From Primulina eburnea (lineage: Eukaryota > Streptophyta > Magnoliopsida > Lamiales > Gesneriaceae), in contig NC_133104.1 of the NCBI RefSeq assembly GCF_022965805.1, forward strand, positions 20,073,071-20,137,070: 64,000 nucleotides of DNA, written 5' to 3'. The notes under the pieces are model-generated. The model had not been told where the DNA came from and searched no databases. It saw only the letters and a list, made by a program, of their open reading frames with translations. Below are positions 1 to 9,834 of the stretch, piece by piece. Position numbers and translations under genes: made by a program. Position 1 is the stretch's first letter. Each line of letters starts with the position of its first letter.

Positions 1-80
1 TTTGGATAAACATGAGATTTTTTCTATTTAATAAATAAATAAATAAAAAAATAATAAAAGGATAAACATGGGATTCTCGG

Positions 81-89
81 CTATAAATA
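81..89 (+). promoter_or_regulatory. Putative TATA box of LTR H
   Basis: CTATAAATA lies upstream of a purine-rich leader-like tract. Position and sequence fit an LTR core promoter; no transcript evidence is available. Confidence 0.4.
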
Positions 90-112
90 ACCGAGCACTT
101 TCCATTCCAGAG

Positions 113-203
113 ACCAAGCCGAGAAAAGGGAAAAAAAAAGGGGAAGAAGGAGAGAAAGGGAAAGGGAAGAAGAAAAAGAGGGAGAAAAGGAAGAAAAAAA
201 TAG
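113..203 (+). repeat. GA-rich (polypurine) low-complexity tract
   Basis: About 90 bases contain almost only G and A, just downstream of the TATA-like box of LTR H. It would lie in the transcribed leader if that promoter is used. Confidence 0.8.
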
Positions 204-1125
204 AAGGAAAAGCTATATCCTTTCCGAAAAATCCCAATAAATCACTAACTATTCACCTCATAACATAAAACAATATAGCGCTGGAGGTGAGGCAAGAAGA
301 TCGACCAAAGACAAGAAAATCAAATAAAGATATTCCGTGAAACGGCGTCGGTATACCGTTTTCAAGCTAGGTACTTTTCGCTTATTTTTCTTATAGTTAC
401 ACACCAAACTAGAGGTCGACTTTAATAACAAAGTTGTACCTCTTGTTGCATAGATGAGGTACATACCGCCCGTCATCCCAAAATATTGCCGGAACTAACA
501 TTTCCGGAATGCCGGAGTACCTCAGTTAGCCATACGACGATATTTAATTCTGGTATTGATCGGCTAGGAATTTGACAAAACTTTCAACGGAAGAATTAAA
601 GATCGTAAAAAGTTACACATGCTGGAAAAAAACGGGCCGCGCGTGGCCGCCGGACGGCCAGCCACGTGCCGGCACCGTCGGCACGTGTACTACACGCGTC
701 GCCGGAACGGCAAGTTTCCGGTGGCCGATCATTGCTGATGATATTTCCGACTTTTTGGCCAAGTTTCGTAATATTTGGATATACCTTCTAATTAATATGA
801 ATTTTTGAAACTTAATTAAAATCCACCGGATAAAATTTTGAACAAAAAAAATAATCTGAAAATGATCAAATAGTTACTTAAAAACTCTAACATATAAATA
901 TCATTCATAATATATTTTTAGGACTTGCTCCAGGAACTCGGAGTATTAATCAAGCCTAAATTGTAAGTTATCAGGTGAGGAAATTACTATTCATTCTTCT
1001 ATTAAAGCCCTTGGCATTTGGCCTGGAAATTTCAATAGCATTTATTTAATGTTCATGTATCATCCACTGTTCATTTCAATTACTGATATATTTTCTTGCA
1101 TATTTATGAATGGATTGATATATCA

Positions 1126-1150
1126 TGAATGAATGAATGAATGAATGAAT
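1126..1150 (+). repeat. GAAT microsatellite
   Basis: About six perfect GAAT units lie inside LTR H, directly before its GC-rich repeated motifs. Confidence 0.9.
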
Positions 1151-1851
1151 GGAGTCATGGACAACGGATTTCGGTCCGGAAATTGAGTCCACTGGACAAC
1201 GTGGCTTCGGCCCGGAAAATGAGTCCAATGAACAACGGGTCAAAAGTCTCGGGTATATGGTTCATCTGAACAACGCGCACCAAATATTTCGGTCCGGAGA
1301 ATGGTTCACCCGGCTCGCAAAAAGTGCTCAATTAGAGCCACCAATGCTAATTTATGGAATTTTCATTTATCTATTATTTCATTGCATATCATTCATAATA
1401 TCTAAATTTTTATTCCTATTATTTCATGTATAATTATGATGAAATGTTATTTAAAAGCCATATATTGATTTAAACTCACTAAGTCCTCAAAGACTTAACC
1501 CTCTGTTTCTTTTCGTCTATTGTAATTTCCAGACACAGGAACCCCCGAATTGGAACAAGAGGAAAATAACTGAAGCTGAAATAAGAGAATTTGAATGTTG
1601 AAATGATCTGTTTATAAATGAATGTTAGACTTCCGCTGTAAAATAATTGTACATATTTGAAATAAGAATGTAAATATTTGTAGATAATCCTTAAATTGTT
1701 ATAGAAAATATTCAAATTTTTATCTACAATATCTTTCTAATAATAATAATGGTAAAAATAAAAATAGAAGTTCAATAAAAAAAAAAAAGATTGAAGGTAA
1801 ATGTGACACCTAGTAAGGGAATAATTATGAATTCCTAAACCGGGCGCCACA

Positions 1852-2592
1852 CAACCCATAATTGAAACTGAAGTATATTCCAGAGAAACACATAATCAGA
1901 TGTTACTCTAACCCTTCAGGTAATAAACCTTTCAACTGATATCTCAATTCTCTCGATTCAATCAGTATCAGTCTATAAGAAATTCTAGAATGAAACCAAT
2001 ACCTGGAATCACATCAAGGCCAAAGTCACTCTCCCTGATACAGGACCAACCTGAAATCTCATCTGCCAGCCTATAGCAAACTTCCTGCTACTAGTAAATC
2101 AATCCCTGATAGGCTCATCTTCAGTCATCAACTGAATACATAAAGAATTACTCTATTCCTTTCGATAATCATCGAATCTTATATAATACGGATTTCAAGG
2201 AATTCAAAATCAAGAATCCTTACCGTATATCATTCATTCTTTGGCCATTTCAGGTCCAAATCTTACCATTTCCTGGCAAGACTCTATAATAGCTCTGTAC
2301 TTGTTCGATATATCAATATCAATCATGCAGTCATCATCAGACAATACAAGTACAAGCTAGTCTAACTCAATCTCATTCTCAACTTACTGCAGTATATGAT
2401 ATATCACAGAATATCACTAATATCAATTCTTTTCCCCAAAAGGTATAAAAGTCAATACTACAGTAACACAGACCCAACAGGTACAACATATATCAATGCA
2501 ACTCAGTCAAAGATAATCGCAAGGAATGCATTAGTATACATCAATACATTTGCAACATAATCATAAAAGAACAGTTACCTGTTACAATCTCA
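1852..2592 (-). pseudogene. Decayed protease region downstream of the A gag (second copy)
   Basis: No long reading frame is present. Just after the gag stop, the minus strand keeps a recognisable trace of the CAGGTAACTG segment that in element C links Gag to the protease, followed by sequence collinear with the C protease but with its aspartate motif lost. The same sequence recurs at 35376-36116. I infer a degraded pol. Confidence 0.55.
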
Positions 2593-3567
2593 TCAAGTCT
2601 GTCCTGGGTCTGTCTCCTGGTCCTTACAACCAGATGGTTCTACTCTATCAGATCTCCAGAAGCTTTTCCGCGGACACACTCTAGCAAAATGTCCTTGCTG
2701 TTTACAAACACGGCATCGACTGGTCACCCCATGACATTGCTCCGTGGAATGTCTTCCCCCGCAATTTCTGCAATAGATGCCAGTATAACTCGGACTAGAA
2801 CCGCTAGAGCTAGATGAACCGCTCCCAAACTTGTTGAATTGCTTCTTTTGAACTTTCAACATCTCTTTCTTTCCACCACTACTACTGCCAATCTCGATTC
2901 TGGAAGGCAGTGGTTGTGGTATCGGTGTTGGAAGAACATATGAAGCTTCCTTTTGTCTCATTAGAACGGTTTCTGCTCTTCTGGCTCGATTCAGAGTATC
3001 AGTAAAATTACTCGGTTGTTTCACAGTTACCAAGGTGCGTATTTCTGGATTCAAGCCCTTGATAAACTGATCAGCTACAGCTGTATCATTTCTGGCCACT
3101 TGCGGACCAAACTTTAACAAGGTAAAGAAATGGGCCAAATATTCATCAATCTTCAATGGACCCTGCCTCAGATTTGCAAATTCTGCACTTTTGTCCTCTC
3201 GATATGATAGAGGTACAAACCTTTGATAAAATTCCACTTTGAAAAGTTTCCACGTAATCGTGAAACCACGCTGTGCTATGGCTTCCCGGGTTATCAGCCA
3301 CCAACTCCTAGCAACTTCCCGTAGTTGATTCCCAACCAATTTAATTCTGCACTCATCTGTGAATCCCAGAAATTCAAACAGCATTTCAATCTCCTCCAGC
3401 CAAGTCTCACAATCAGCTGGTGCCTCAACACCCCTCAAAATCGGTGGTTGAAACGACTGAAACCTTATCATCTGTGTTTCCATCAGAGTTTCAGACACAT
3501 CCATCTGATCATACGATGTACTACCCCTTTCTGGAATCCTTCTAGGAGGAATATCTGATAAACACAT
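2593..3567 (-). CDS. gag: Gag polyprotein of element A (second copy), reading frame intact
   Basis: This 324-residue frame encodes a Ty3/Gypsy Gag, which forms the cytoplasmic virus-like particle around the element RNA. The retrotransposon Gag core spans about residues 40-190 and contains the WLEEIEMLF and FYQRF motifs. A Ser/Gly-rich basic linker (about 225-262) leads to a Cys/His segment at 266-278 and a CCHC zinc knuckle at 285-298 (C-x2-C-x4-H-x4-C). The ATG used here precedes the position where relatives start (Met-Pro-Pro-Arg-Arg); in A that codon reads ATA/T, so this slightly upstream ATG replaces it. The frame stops before any protease. Its gag-only state matches D, which suggests a non-autonomous element. 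Confidence 0.85.
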   Translation of the reverse strand: MCLSDIPPRRIPERGSTSYDQMDVSETLMETQMIRFQSFQPPILRGVEAPADCETWLEEIEMLFEFLGFTDECRIKLVGNQLREVARSWWLITREAIAQRGFTITWKLFKVEFYQRFVPLSYREDKSAEFANLRQGPLKIDEYLAHFFTLLKFGPQVARNDTAVADQFIKGLNPEIRTLVTVKQPSNFTDTLNRARRAETVLMRQKEASYVLPTPIPQPLPSRIEIGSSSGGKKEMLKVQKKQFNKFGSGSSSSSGSSPSYTGIYCRNCGGRHSTEQCHGVTSRCRVCKQQGHFARVCPRKSFWRSDRVEPSGCKDQETDPGQT

Positions 3568-3944
3568 ATGTTAGTAGTAACAAGAGACAGATCCGTCTCA
3601 ATCCCAATCCTAATCAGCTTACCTCTGATCAAGAATTGGTTCTGATCAAGTTCCAAATAATACATATTACCAAATCAACTCAGATATTCAGGTAACATGT
3701 AGCTTAATATACAGTAAAAACATACTGAAATCTTAGCATATACAATGTAATTTCAACATTATATTCAATCATATGCCATATAAATCCAGGCAGTAAAGCA
3801 TAATATCATGCTAGCATACACAATGTAATTCCACATTATAATCAATCACATGCTAGCAGTCACATGCAAGGAAAGAAAAGTCACTCTACCCCGCTCACTC
3901 TTCTCTATCTCAGTGCTAAGGAACCTATAGTTCAAGGACCTACA

Positions 3945-3956
3945 GCTCTGATACCA
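3945..3956 (-). other. Primer-binding site of A (second copy)
   Basis: The minus strand reads TGGTATCAGAGC, complementary to the 3' end of initiator tRNA-Met, five bases from the LTR end at 3962. This is the usual plant Gypsy/Copia primer site. Confidence 0.9.
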
Positions 3957-4620
3957 CCTGTTGTGGGGACCCGGACGTTAATTCATTCCTTAATCGTCGT
4001 TAGGAATAATTCAATCAATTATAATAAACAGGGTCTAAATTTTTTTCTAAAATACACAGCGGAACCGTAATGTAATTAAATTCAAATTACATATTAAACA
4101 TAACATACAATTATTGTATGATCTACAATAATCCAACTAGGTTCAACTACAAGTCAGTGCTGAATCCTAAGTTGCTTCAAAGCCCGGATCTCCACGCTAT
4201 CTAGTCCAGCCTCGTTCTCTTCTTGACCCTGATCCTAGCCCACCTGTTGCCATGCACACATACAAACAAGACAACAGCCGGATAACTCCGTTGAGATATA
4301 AATATCCCAGTATAAATCATGTATACATGCCATCATATAAATAATATAAAAGCATATAACAGAAAATCATATCCCATATCAAAATCATGACATGAAATAA
4401 TAACAAGAATAAATCATATTCTAAACATGTATCCTATTCAGGAACGTAACCAATATCAAGAATAATTCCTATTCTAAACATGTACCAGTATCAGGAACAT
4501 AATTCAACATCCATCAATATCAATCGATATAACTGTCACTCAAACTAGTGACTCTACGTTTTAGACTAGATTCAATCCTAGCCTAGGGATCCCGGTTTCC
4601 AGACATTGGCATTCCATATC

Positions 4621-4869
4621 GACCAACAGTAATAGAAAAGACTCCAGTTCTATCCACGTCGATATAGCATCGATCACCAGTAATAGAAGAAGCTCTGTTT
4701 CTATCCACATCAGTATAGTATCGATCACCAGTAATAGAAGAAACTCCAATTCTATCCACATCGATATAACATCGATCAACAGTAATAGAAGAAGCTATAA
4801 TTCTATCCACATCGATACAATACTGATCACCAGTAATAGAAGAAGCTATAATTCTATCCACATCGATAG
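4621..4869 (-). repeat. 51-bp minisatellite in the A LTR (about 5 units)
   Basis: Five tandem units each contain AGTAATAG and TCTATCCAC. The unit length is a multiple of three, so an open frame of 17-residue repeats (IDVDR...SSIT) appears by chance on the minus strand. The second A LTR (37486-38239) is broken inside this same minisatellite. Confidence 0.85.
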
Positions 4870-5825
4870 CCAATTATCCAGTGACAGACTATGGCACTTC
4901 CGCCAATACAATATCTTATGACATCGTGCAATGTGCCCGTGGTACTCATACCACTATCAGGCACTTCTGTCACAAGATTACTCGTCTAACACCTGTTATC
5001 TATAATTCAAGAGAACAAGTATATCAATCAACACAATGCAAATATCAATGCAATAACTAAAGTATGTGATTTAGGGAAACTCGAGTCAAACTCACTCTAG
5101 TTGTGCAATCCCAACTCAACATTAATTTATACCTTTATCTTCTCGCTCAGAATAAGAAGAAGAAGTCCCGACTCTATCTCGGTCCATTCCCAATCTGGTA
5201 ATAACAATACCGAACAGATATAATATCAATATTCAATTCAATTCAATACATGTTCTGATCAATATTCAGATCACAATAAAATCTGATCAATGTCCATTGA
5301 GATACGATTTAATCCATATCGACGATATCACGATATAATCAAAATCACTATCGAATCTGTTCAATATCAATCAACTGATGTTTCCACGGTATAACAATAC
5401 AGTCTCGATAACCCCGTCAATCCAAACATCACAGATATAATACCAGAACTCATAATTAATGTCGATACCAGTCATAATCTCAATAACCATACATATCTGA
5501 TATGAGTTCTCAGTCAAATCGACTCCAAAAATCATAACAATTACATAATCAGTCTGTTTCTCAATCTGACTTCGATTCTATGATGTCTAACATGACAAGA
5601 ACATCATATATGAATTCTATTCAATTCTGACAACAGCATAATTTCAAAGCATATCAAAACGTAGCAAAACTTACGTCAAGTTGTAGCCTACGTTGATAGG
5701 AACTCAATACTGTACTCAGATTCAAAGTCTGATGGACGGATTGAAATAAAAAGGCGTAAGGATTTCTGAAGCTTCCCTCGTGGCTTTTCTCAATTCTTTC
5801 TTCCTGAATTCTGAGGGACGAACTT

Positions 5826-5848
5826 GATATATACATATATATATACAA
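5826..5848 (-). promoter_or_regulatory. Putative TATA region of the A LTR
   Basis: An alternating AT run lies directly downstream (minus strand) of the GC-rich inverted-repeat array, the same relative order as in the LTRs of C and D. Confidence 0.45.
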
Positions 5849-5891
5849 CTTGCATGATAGAGAAACGTGGCACATTTTCATATTTTTCGAT

Positions 5892-6073
5892 CGGCGCTCG
5901 AGCGGTTAATCTTTACCGCTCGGGCGCCAAGCTTTCTGTCCGAAGGTTTAACTTATCCTTCTTTGGCGCTCGGGCGGTAATATTCTACCGCTCGGGCGCC
6001 ACATCTTCTGCCCGAGACATATTTCTGTTGAACATTGGCGCTCGGGCGGTCAAAAACCACCGCTCGGGCGCCA
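5892..6073 (-). repeat. GC-rich inverted-repeat array in the A LTR (3 pairs)
   Basis: Three units of about 36 bp are spaced about 73 bp apart. Each has an arm GGCGCTCGGGCGGT (with variants), a short AT-rich loop, and an arm ACCGCTCGGGCGCC. The arms pair except for two mismatched positions, and both share the direct core GCTCGGGCG. The surrounding DNA is AT-rich, so these stand out strongly. Confidence 0.9.
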
Positions 6074-6115
6074 CACTCTCTGCCCAACTTCCTCGAATTT
6101 CACATGTAGTTTTAT

Positions 6116-6799
6116 TTTCGTGTCCCGTATATACAAATCAACTTCAGAATATTGGTTATACAACATCCGTATATACCAATCAATAACTCAACACAATCAA
6201 TATCATTATCTGTTAATCCCTGTCAAAGACATACTCCATCTTCGACCTCAAATACAAACAGTCATCGTCCGACATTGGCTTAATAGTCTCTGTATTCTGA
6301 ACTATCCTCAATTTCTTCTGAATCAGTTTCATTTTTCTTATCAGATTTCTGATCTTGTCAAATCCAATCTTAGGCATCCCTGCAATATCATTCCCATACG
6401 AAGGAAATCCGCAGTTCTCATGGTACAATACCTCGACTAAATCTATTTCGATACTCATCTGATAGCTATTATTGTACCATAATTCACAAGTGACAATGAA
6501 TCATGTCAATTATTGCTAAAATCCAGCACTACATTTCATGGATATCCTCCAGTATCAGGATAGTTCACTCCGACTATCCGTCAATCTATAAATCATAGAT
6601 GAAAAATCATGTCCTCTCAGTCGTCTGGTCATATTTGTACGTCATCCTGTACAATATAACCTATACAGATTTGAACAATCGTTCAATCATAACCACTATC
6701 TTGGCAAGATTGCAGTAGTGTCATCACACAATCCATAGAGATGTACTCCCATTTCTATTTAGATATCAATGATCAAGATCATTAATCTACAAATTTCTA
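6116..6799 (-). pseudogene. Decayed integrase C-terminal region of element A
   Basis: The minus strand keeps recognisable traces of the integrase C-terminal half found intact in C (around its [13 protein letters not shown] and [10 protein letters not shown] segments), but with many substitutions. A stretch matching 'EW-Y-S-DF' of the integrase core is near 6740-6720. It is collinear with D 41020-41660. Insertion of B at 6799/6800 separates it from its upstream half at 34636 onward. Confidence 0.65.
6795..6799. repeat. Target-site duplication of element B (left copy, TTCTA)
   Basis: TTCTA flanks the B LTR here and again at 34631-34635. Joining the two flanks reproduces the sequence order seen in D, confirming insertion of B into A. 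Confidence 0.9.
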
Positions 6800-8413
6800 T
6801 GTGACACCCTGACCCGTAACAATAAAAATAATACAGCGGAAATAAAATTTTCTTTTAAAATATGGAAGGAGTTTCAAAATACATTTCATAAAAATGTTTA
6901 CAAAATAATCACATGATCATTCAAATGACATACAAAATACAAAACAATCATTCTTATGATCATGTCCCAAAATGATACAAAACAATCTTCCTTCCAACGG
7001 TGTATGCATATGACTCCCATCCACGATCACTGTCCTAGTCGGTCACTCTTATCTGCATCACATGAAAATAACTGAAATGAGAATAAATCTCAGCAAGTGG
7101 AACTTTACATAGCAATGATACAATATACTCTGTAAATCATGACTTTGAAATCATAAATACCATCAACTCTGAAACATGAATACTGTAGCAATAACTGTAG
7201 CAATAGCATATCAATAAGATAGCAATAAGATGGTATTCTCTTTTCTCTGGTTGGATTGATATCAATAGTATCTCTGTCTGTGGTTGCAAATATCCCATCG
7301 ATATAAATCGATAACTGTGAGGGATAAAAGCCTATGGTCGATGATCATCTAATTGCATGCAATGCTCTGACCATGATAAATCAATCCAATAAAACATTTG
7401 AACTCTGAATAGCATTTAAAGTCGTCGTTTCACAATCTTATTTTCTCTTGTATTCCCTTTTAACAATAGTGAGACATACAATGCCTCCAATAGATAATCA
7501 ATGAAATCAATACATAACAATGGATCAATTGAAGGGAATATCACTTTAAAATCTTTAAAACACAATACATATATCATCATGTGAGCAAAGGGATGAAATT
7601 CCACTTACAAACCAATAGAACACCCCCAAACTAACTCTTGGTACACCACCTACAACAATAATCCATAAACAACACCAATATCAAGTCTAAATCCACAAAT
7701 ACAAGTCAAATAATCCATTAAACCAACCAATACAACACCCTATAACAACTCATCTCCAAAAACCATGATAGAATCGCACCAAAAACTTACCTAAGCTTCC
7801 TAGCACCAAGGAGAATGTCGATCTCAAGTCGGAAATCCAAATAACTCCAAGAATCAAAGGTAGGAAGCAAAAGAAATGGATGAAAACCCTTGCAAATGGA
7901 GAGAAAAATCGGAAATGAAGAAGGAGATAAGGTATGGTATGGCCAACAACTCCCAAAAAGCAACTAAATATCTTGCCCATACTTACACCGTGGGTGCGGT
8001 CACACAAGCACCGCGGGTGCGCTAAGCTCACGGCATTCCAACAAAATTCCCATGCACGAAGACCGCGGGTGGGGTGCTGCAATTACCGCGGGTGCGGTGC
8101 ACACCGCGGGTGCGGTCCTTGCACTGCCGCGGGTGCGGTGATGCCACGGCCTTCAAATTCCAAAATGATGAACAGTACACCGCGGGGGCACTCCTCTAAG
8201 AGCACGGGTGCACTCAAGCCACGGCAATGAACAGTACTAAATCAACTAAAATCGATCCGAAACGCTGAAACGAACAATCAACACCAACTAACACCTCAAT
8301 AAAACAATAATCAATAAGACTATGGCCCAAAACACAACTCTAAACATCTAATCTCATAACCCGAATAACATACGAAACTTAAATCGTACCGTACACCGGG
8401 CTCGGCTATTACA
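6800..8413 (-). mobile_element. 3' LTR of element B
   Basis: On the minus strand it starts TGTAATAGCC (8413) and ends GGGTGTCACA (6800), 1614 bp. It carries a GC-rich repeat array at 7988-8225 upstream of an AT-rich region. The 5' partner is 31212-34630. Confidence 0.92.
7988..8225 (-). repeat. GC-rich short inverted-repeat array in the B 3' LTR
   Basis: Several copies of ACCGCGGGTGCGGT and variants occur here. Each copy can fold as a 5-bp stem (ACCGC/GCGGT) with a GGGT loop and contains the palindrome CCGCGG. CpG content is extreme compared with the flanks. Confidence 0.88.
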
Positions 8414-8426
8414 ATCTCCCCTCCTT
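8414..8426 (-). other. Polypurine tract of element B
   Basis: AAGGAGGGGAGAT on the minus strand abuts the 3' LTR start, the position where plus-strand DNA synthesis is primed in LTR elements. Confidence 0.85.
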
Positions 8427-8453
8427 AGAGGAATTTCGTCCGCGAAATTGACG

Positions 8454-9540
8454 TCACTGCACGAACAACTCAGGATACTTCTCTCTCATCTCATCCTCTG
8501 GTTCCCACGTGGCCTCCTCGATCAAATGGTTCCTCCAAAGGACTTTAACGATGCCGATCTCTTTGTTCCTCAATGCTTTAACTGTGCGATCCAAAATCTG
8601 AATCGGAATCTCTTGGTAAGTCAAATTCGGCGTCAAGTCCAATGGCTCATGGTGAAGAACATGGGAAGGATCTGCAATATACTTCCTGAGCATCGATACG
8701 TGAAACACATTATGGACTCTATCAAGATCGGGCGGTAGGGCTAATCTGTAGGCTCTGTCACCAACTCTGTCCAAGATCTCAAAAGGGCCAATAAATCTCG
8801 GACTCAACTTGCCCTTCTTGCCAAATCTCATCACACCCTTGAGAGGTGCTATATTCAAGAACACGTGATCGCCAACCTCGAACTGCAAAGGCCTACGACG
8901 AACATCTGCATAGCTCTTCTGCCTCGACTGAGCAGTCTTCATCCTCTCACGGATAATTGCGACAACATCGGCTGTCTGCTGGACCAACTCGGGACCCAAC
9001 ATCTTCCTCTCTCCAACCTCATCCCAAAACAAAGGCGATCTGCACTTCCTGCCATAAAGTGCCTCATACGGTGCCATGCCAATCGACGCCTGGTAGCTAT
9101 TGTTGTACGTGAACTCCACAAGTGGCAATTTAGAATCCCAGCTACCAGAATAATCAATAGTACAAGCTCTGAGCATATCCTCAAGAATCTGAATGACTCT
9201 CTCTGACTGACCGTCGCTCTGAGGGTGATAAGCTGTACTGAACGCTAACCGCGAACCCATAGCTCTGTGCAGACTCTTCCAAAACTCGGAGGTAAATCTA
9301 GGATCACGATCAGACACAATCGACACCGGCACACCATGAAGTCTAACAATCTCTGCAATATAATCCTCGGCATACTGGTTCATGGAGTACGTCGTCTTGA
9401 CTGGGAGAAAGTGCGCTGACTTGGTCAATCGATCAACGATGACCCAAATGGAATTATAACCTCTCTGAACTCTGGGAAGACCAGTCACGAAATCCATCGT
9501 AATGTGCTCCCACTTCCACTGAGGAATCGGCAAAGATAGC
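8454..9540 (-). pseudogene. pol: Element B pol, 3' part: integrase core, C-terminal domain and chromodomain
   Basis: The frame is open from the insertion point of C to its natural stop at 8454. It begins with PIPQWKWEHITMDF (first catalytic Asp), then IVSDRDPRF (second Asp) and [13 protein letters not shown] (catalytic Glu), so the D,D-E triad is present. A GPF/Y-type motif (FIGPFEILD) follows, then a chromodomain of about 50 residues ending MREKYPELF. Integrase inserts element DNA into the genome; the chromodomain is thought to guide it to heterochromatin. The upstream part of this gene continues at 27749 because C is inserted between. Alone this piece is not a functional gene. Confidence 0.9.
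9536..9540. repeat. Target-site duplication of element C (left copy, ATAGC)
   Basis: ATAGC directly precedes the C 5' LTR and recurs at 27744-27748 after the C 3' LTR. Removing C plus one copy restores the B integrase reading frame. Confidence 0.95.
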
Positions 9541-9594
9541 TGTAATGCCCGGAAATGTTAAAAATGTGAAGGGTACAATATTGGAACAGATTCA

Positions 9595-9776
9595 GTGGCG
9601 CCCGAGCGGTAGAAAAAGCCCGCCCGAGCGCCATTGTCCAACAAAATTATGTTTTGGGCAGAAGCTTCCGCGCCCGAGCGGTACATTTTGACCGCCCGAG
9701 CGCCAAAGTATCATTCGAAAAGTGTTGGACAGAAACTGCCGCGCCCGAGCGGTACATTCTTACCGCCTGAGCGCCG
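9595..9776 (+). repeat. GC-rich inverted-repeat array in the C 5' LTR (3 pairs)
   Basis: Three pairs consist of an arm like GGCGCCCGAGCGGT and an arm like ACCGCCCGAGCGCC, separated by about 8 AT-rich bases and spaced about 73 bp. Twelve of 14 arm positions can pair. The same array occurs in the 3' LTR (about 16167-16348). Confidence 0.9.
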
Positions 9777-9824
9777 CCTGAAATGTGTTAATGTTTTAAG
9801 AAGACACGTATGAAATTTCATGCA

Positions 9825-9834
9825 ATATATATGA
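9825..9834 (+). promoter_or_regulatory. Putative TATA box of LTR C
   Basis: ATATATATGA lies about 50 bp downstream of the inverted-repeat array and upstream of a pyrimidine-rich TCTTCATTTCTCTTC stretch suitable as a start region. Confidence 0.5.

Larger units (their letters stand above)
1..1851 (+). mobile_element. Element H: 3' part of a Gypsy-type LTR (3' LTR or solo LTR)
   Basis: No coding capacity is visible. A TATA-like box at 81-89 is followed by a very purine-rich tract (about 113-203), then AT-rich sequence, a GAAT microsatellite (1126-1150), and three copies of a motif with the core TTCGGTCCGGA (about 1165-1310). The right end reads GCCACA at 1846-1851. Immediately after it, the sequence matches element A from 35376 onward, so H interrupts A. 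No primer-binding site follows the end, so this is a 3' LTR or a solo LTR rather than a 5' LTR. Its left end lies outside the window. CAACC at 1852-1856 is the likely target duplication, but its partner is not visible. Assignment to Gypsy rests on general LTR layout only. Confidence 0.55.
3962..6115 (-). mobile_element. Internal LTR of element A (start eroded)
   Basis: The LTR 3' end is TCCCCACA (read on minus) at 3962. It contains a 51-bp minisatellite (4621-4869), a TATA-like AT run (5826-5848) and three GC-rich inverted-repeat pairs (5892-6073). Compared with the related LTR of D, the LTR start (TGTAATGCCC) and the preceding polypurine tract are missing: sequence passes directly from the post-integrase region into the inverted-repeat region near 6115. 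The high-coordinate boundary is therefore approximate and a deletion is inferred there. Confidence 0.75.
1852..6799 (-). mobile_element. Element A, left part: decayed pol, internal LTR and second gag copy
   Basis: Read on the minus strand, this piece runs from the end of the first internal region (decayed integrase, about 6799-6116), through a full-length or nearly full-length LTR (3962 to about 6115), into a second PBS and gag (3956 down to 1852). The segment 1852 to about 4700 is nearly identical to 35376 to 38239 with a constant offset of 33524, so A is a tandem LTR-interior-LTR-interior structure. Such arrays usually arise by unequal recombination between LTRs. H truncates it on the left and B interrupts it at 6799. 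Confidence 0.8.

Noticed and set aside
3945..3956. TGGTATCAGAGC sites considered as tRNA gene ends
   Set aside because: No cloverleaf or A/B boxes flank them; all lie at LTR-interior boundaries as primer-binding sites.
4583..4873. 96-residue minus-strand frame of 17-residue repeats (IDVDR...SSIT)
   Set aside because: It is the translation of the 51-bp minisatellite in the A LTR; the unit length being a multiple of three keeps a frame open by chance.
5824..6186. 120-residue frame with repeats like GARAV.YRSGA (similar frame at 41970-42410)
   Set aside because: Translation of the GC-rich inverted-repeat arrays; the frame is a by-product of the repeats.
7988..8225. Regular GC-rich repeats, considered as a CRISPR-like array
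   Set aside because: Units are too short and too variable in spacing, lie in LTRs, and the genome is a plant's.
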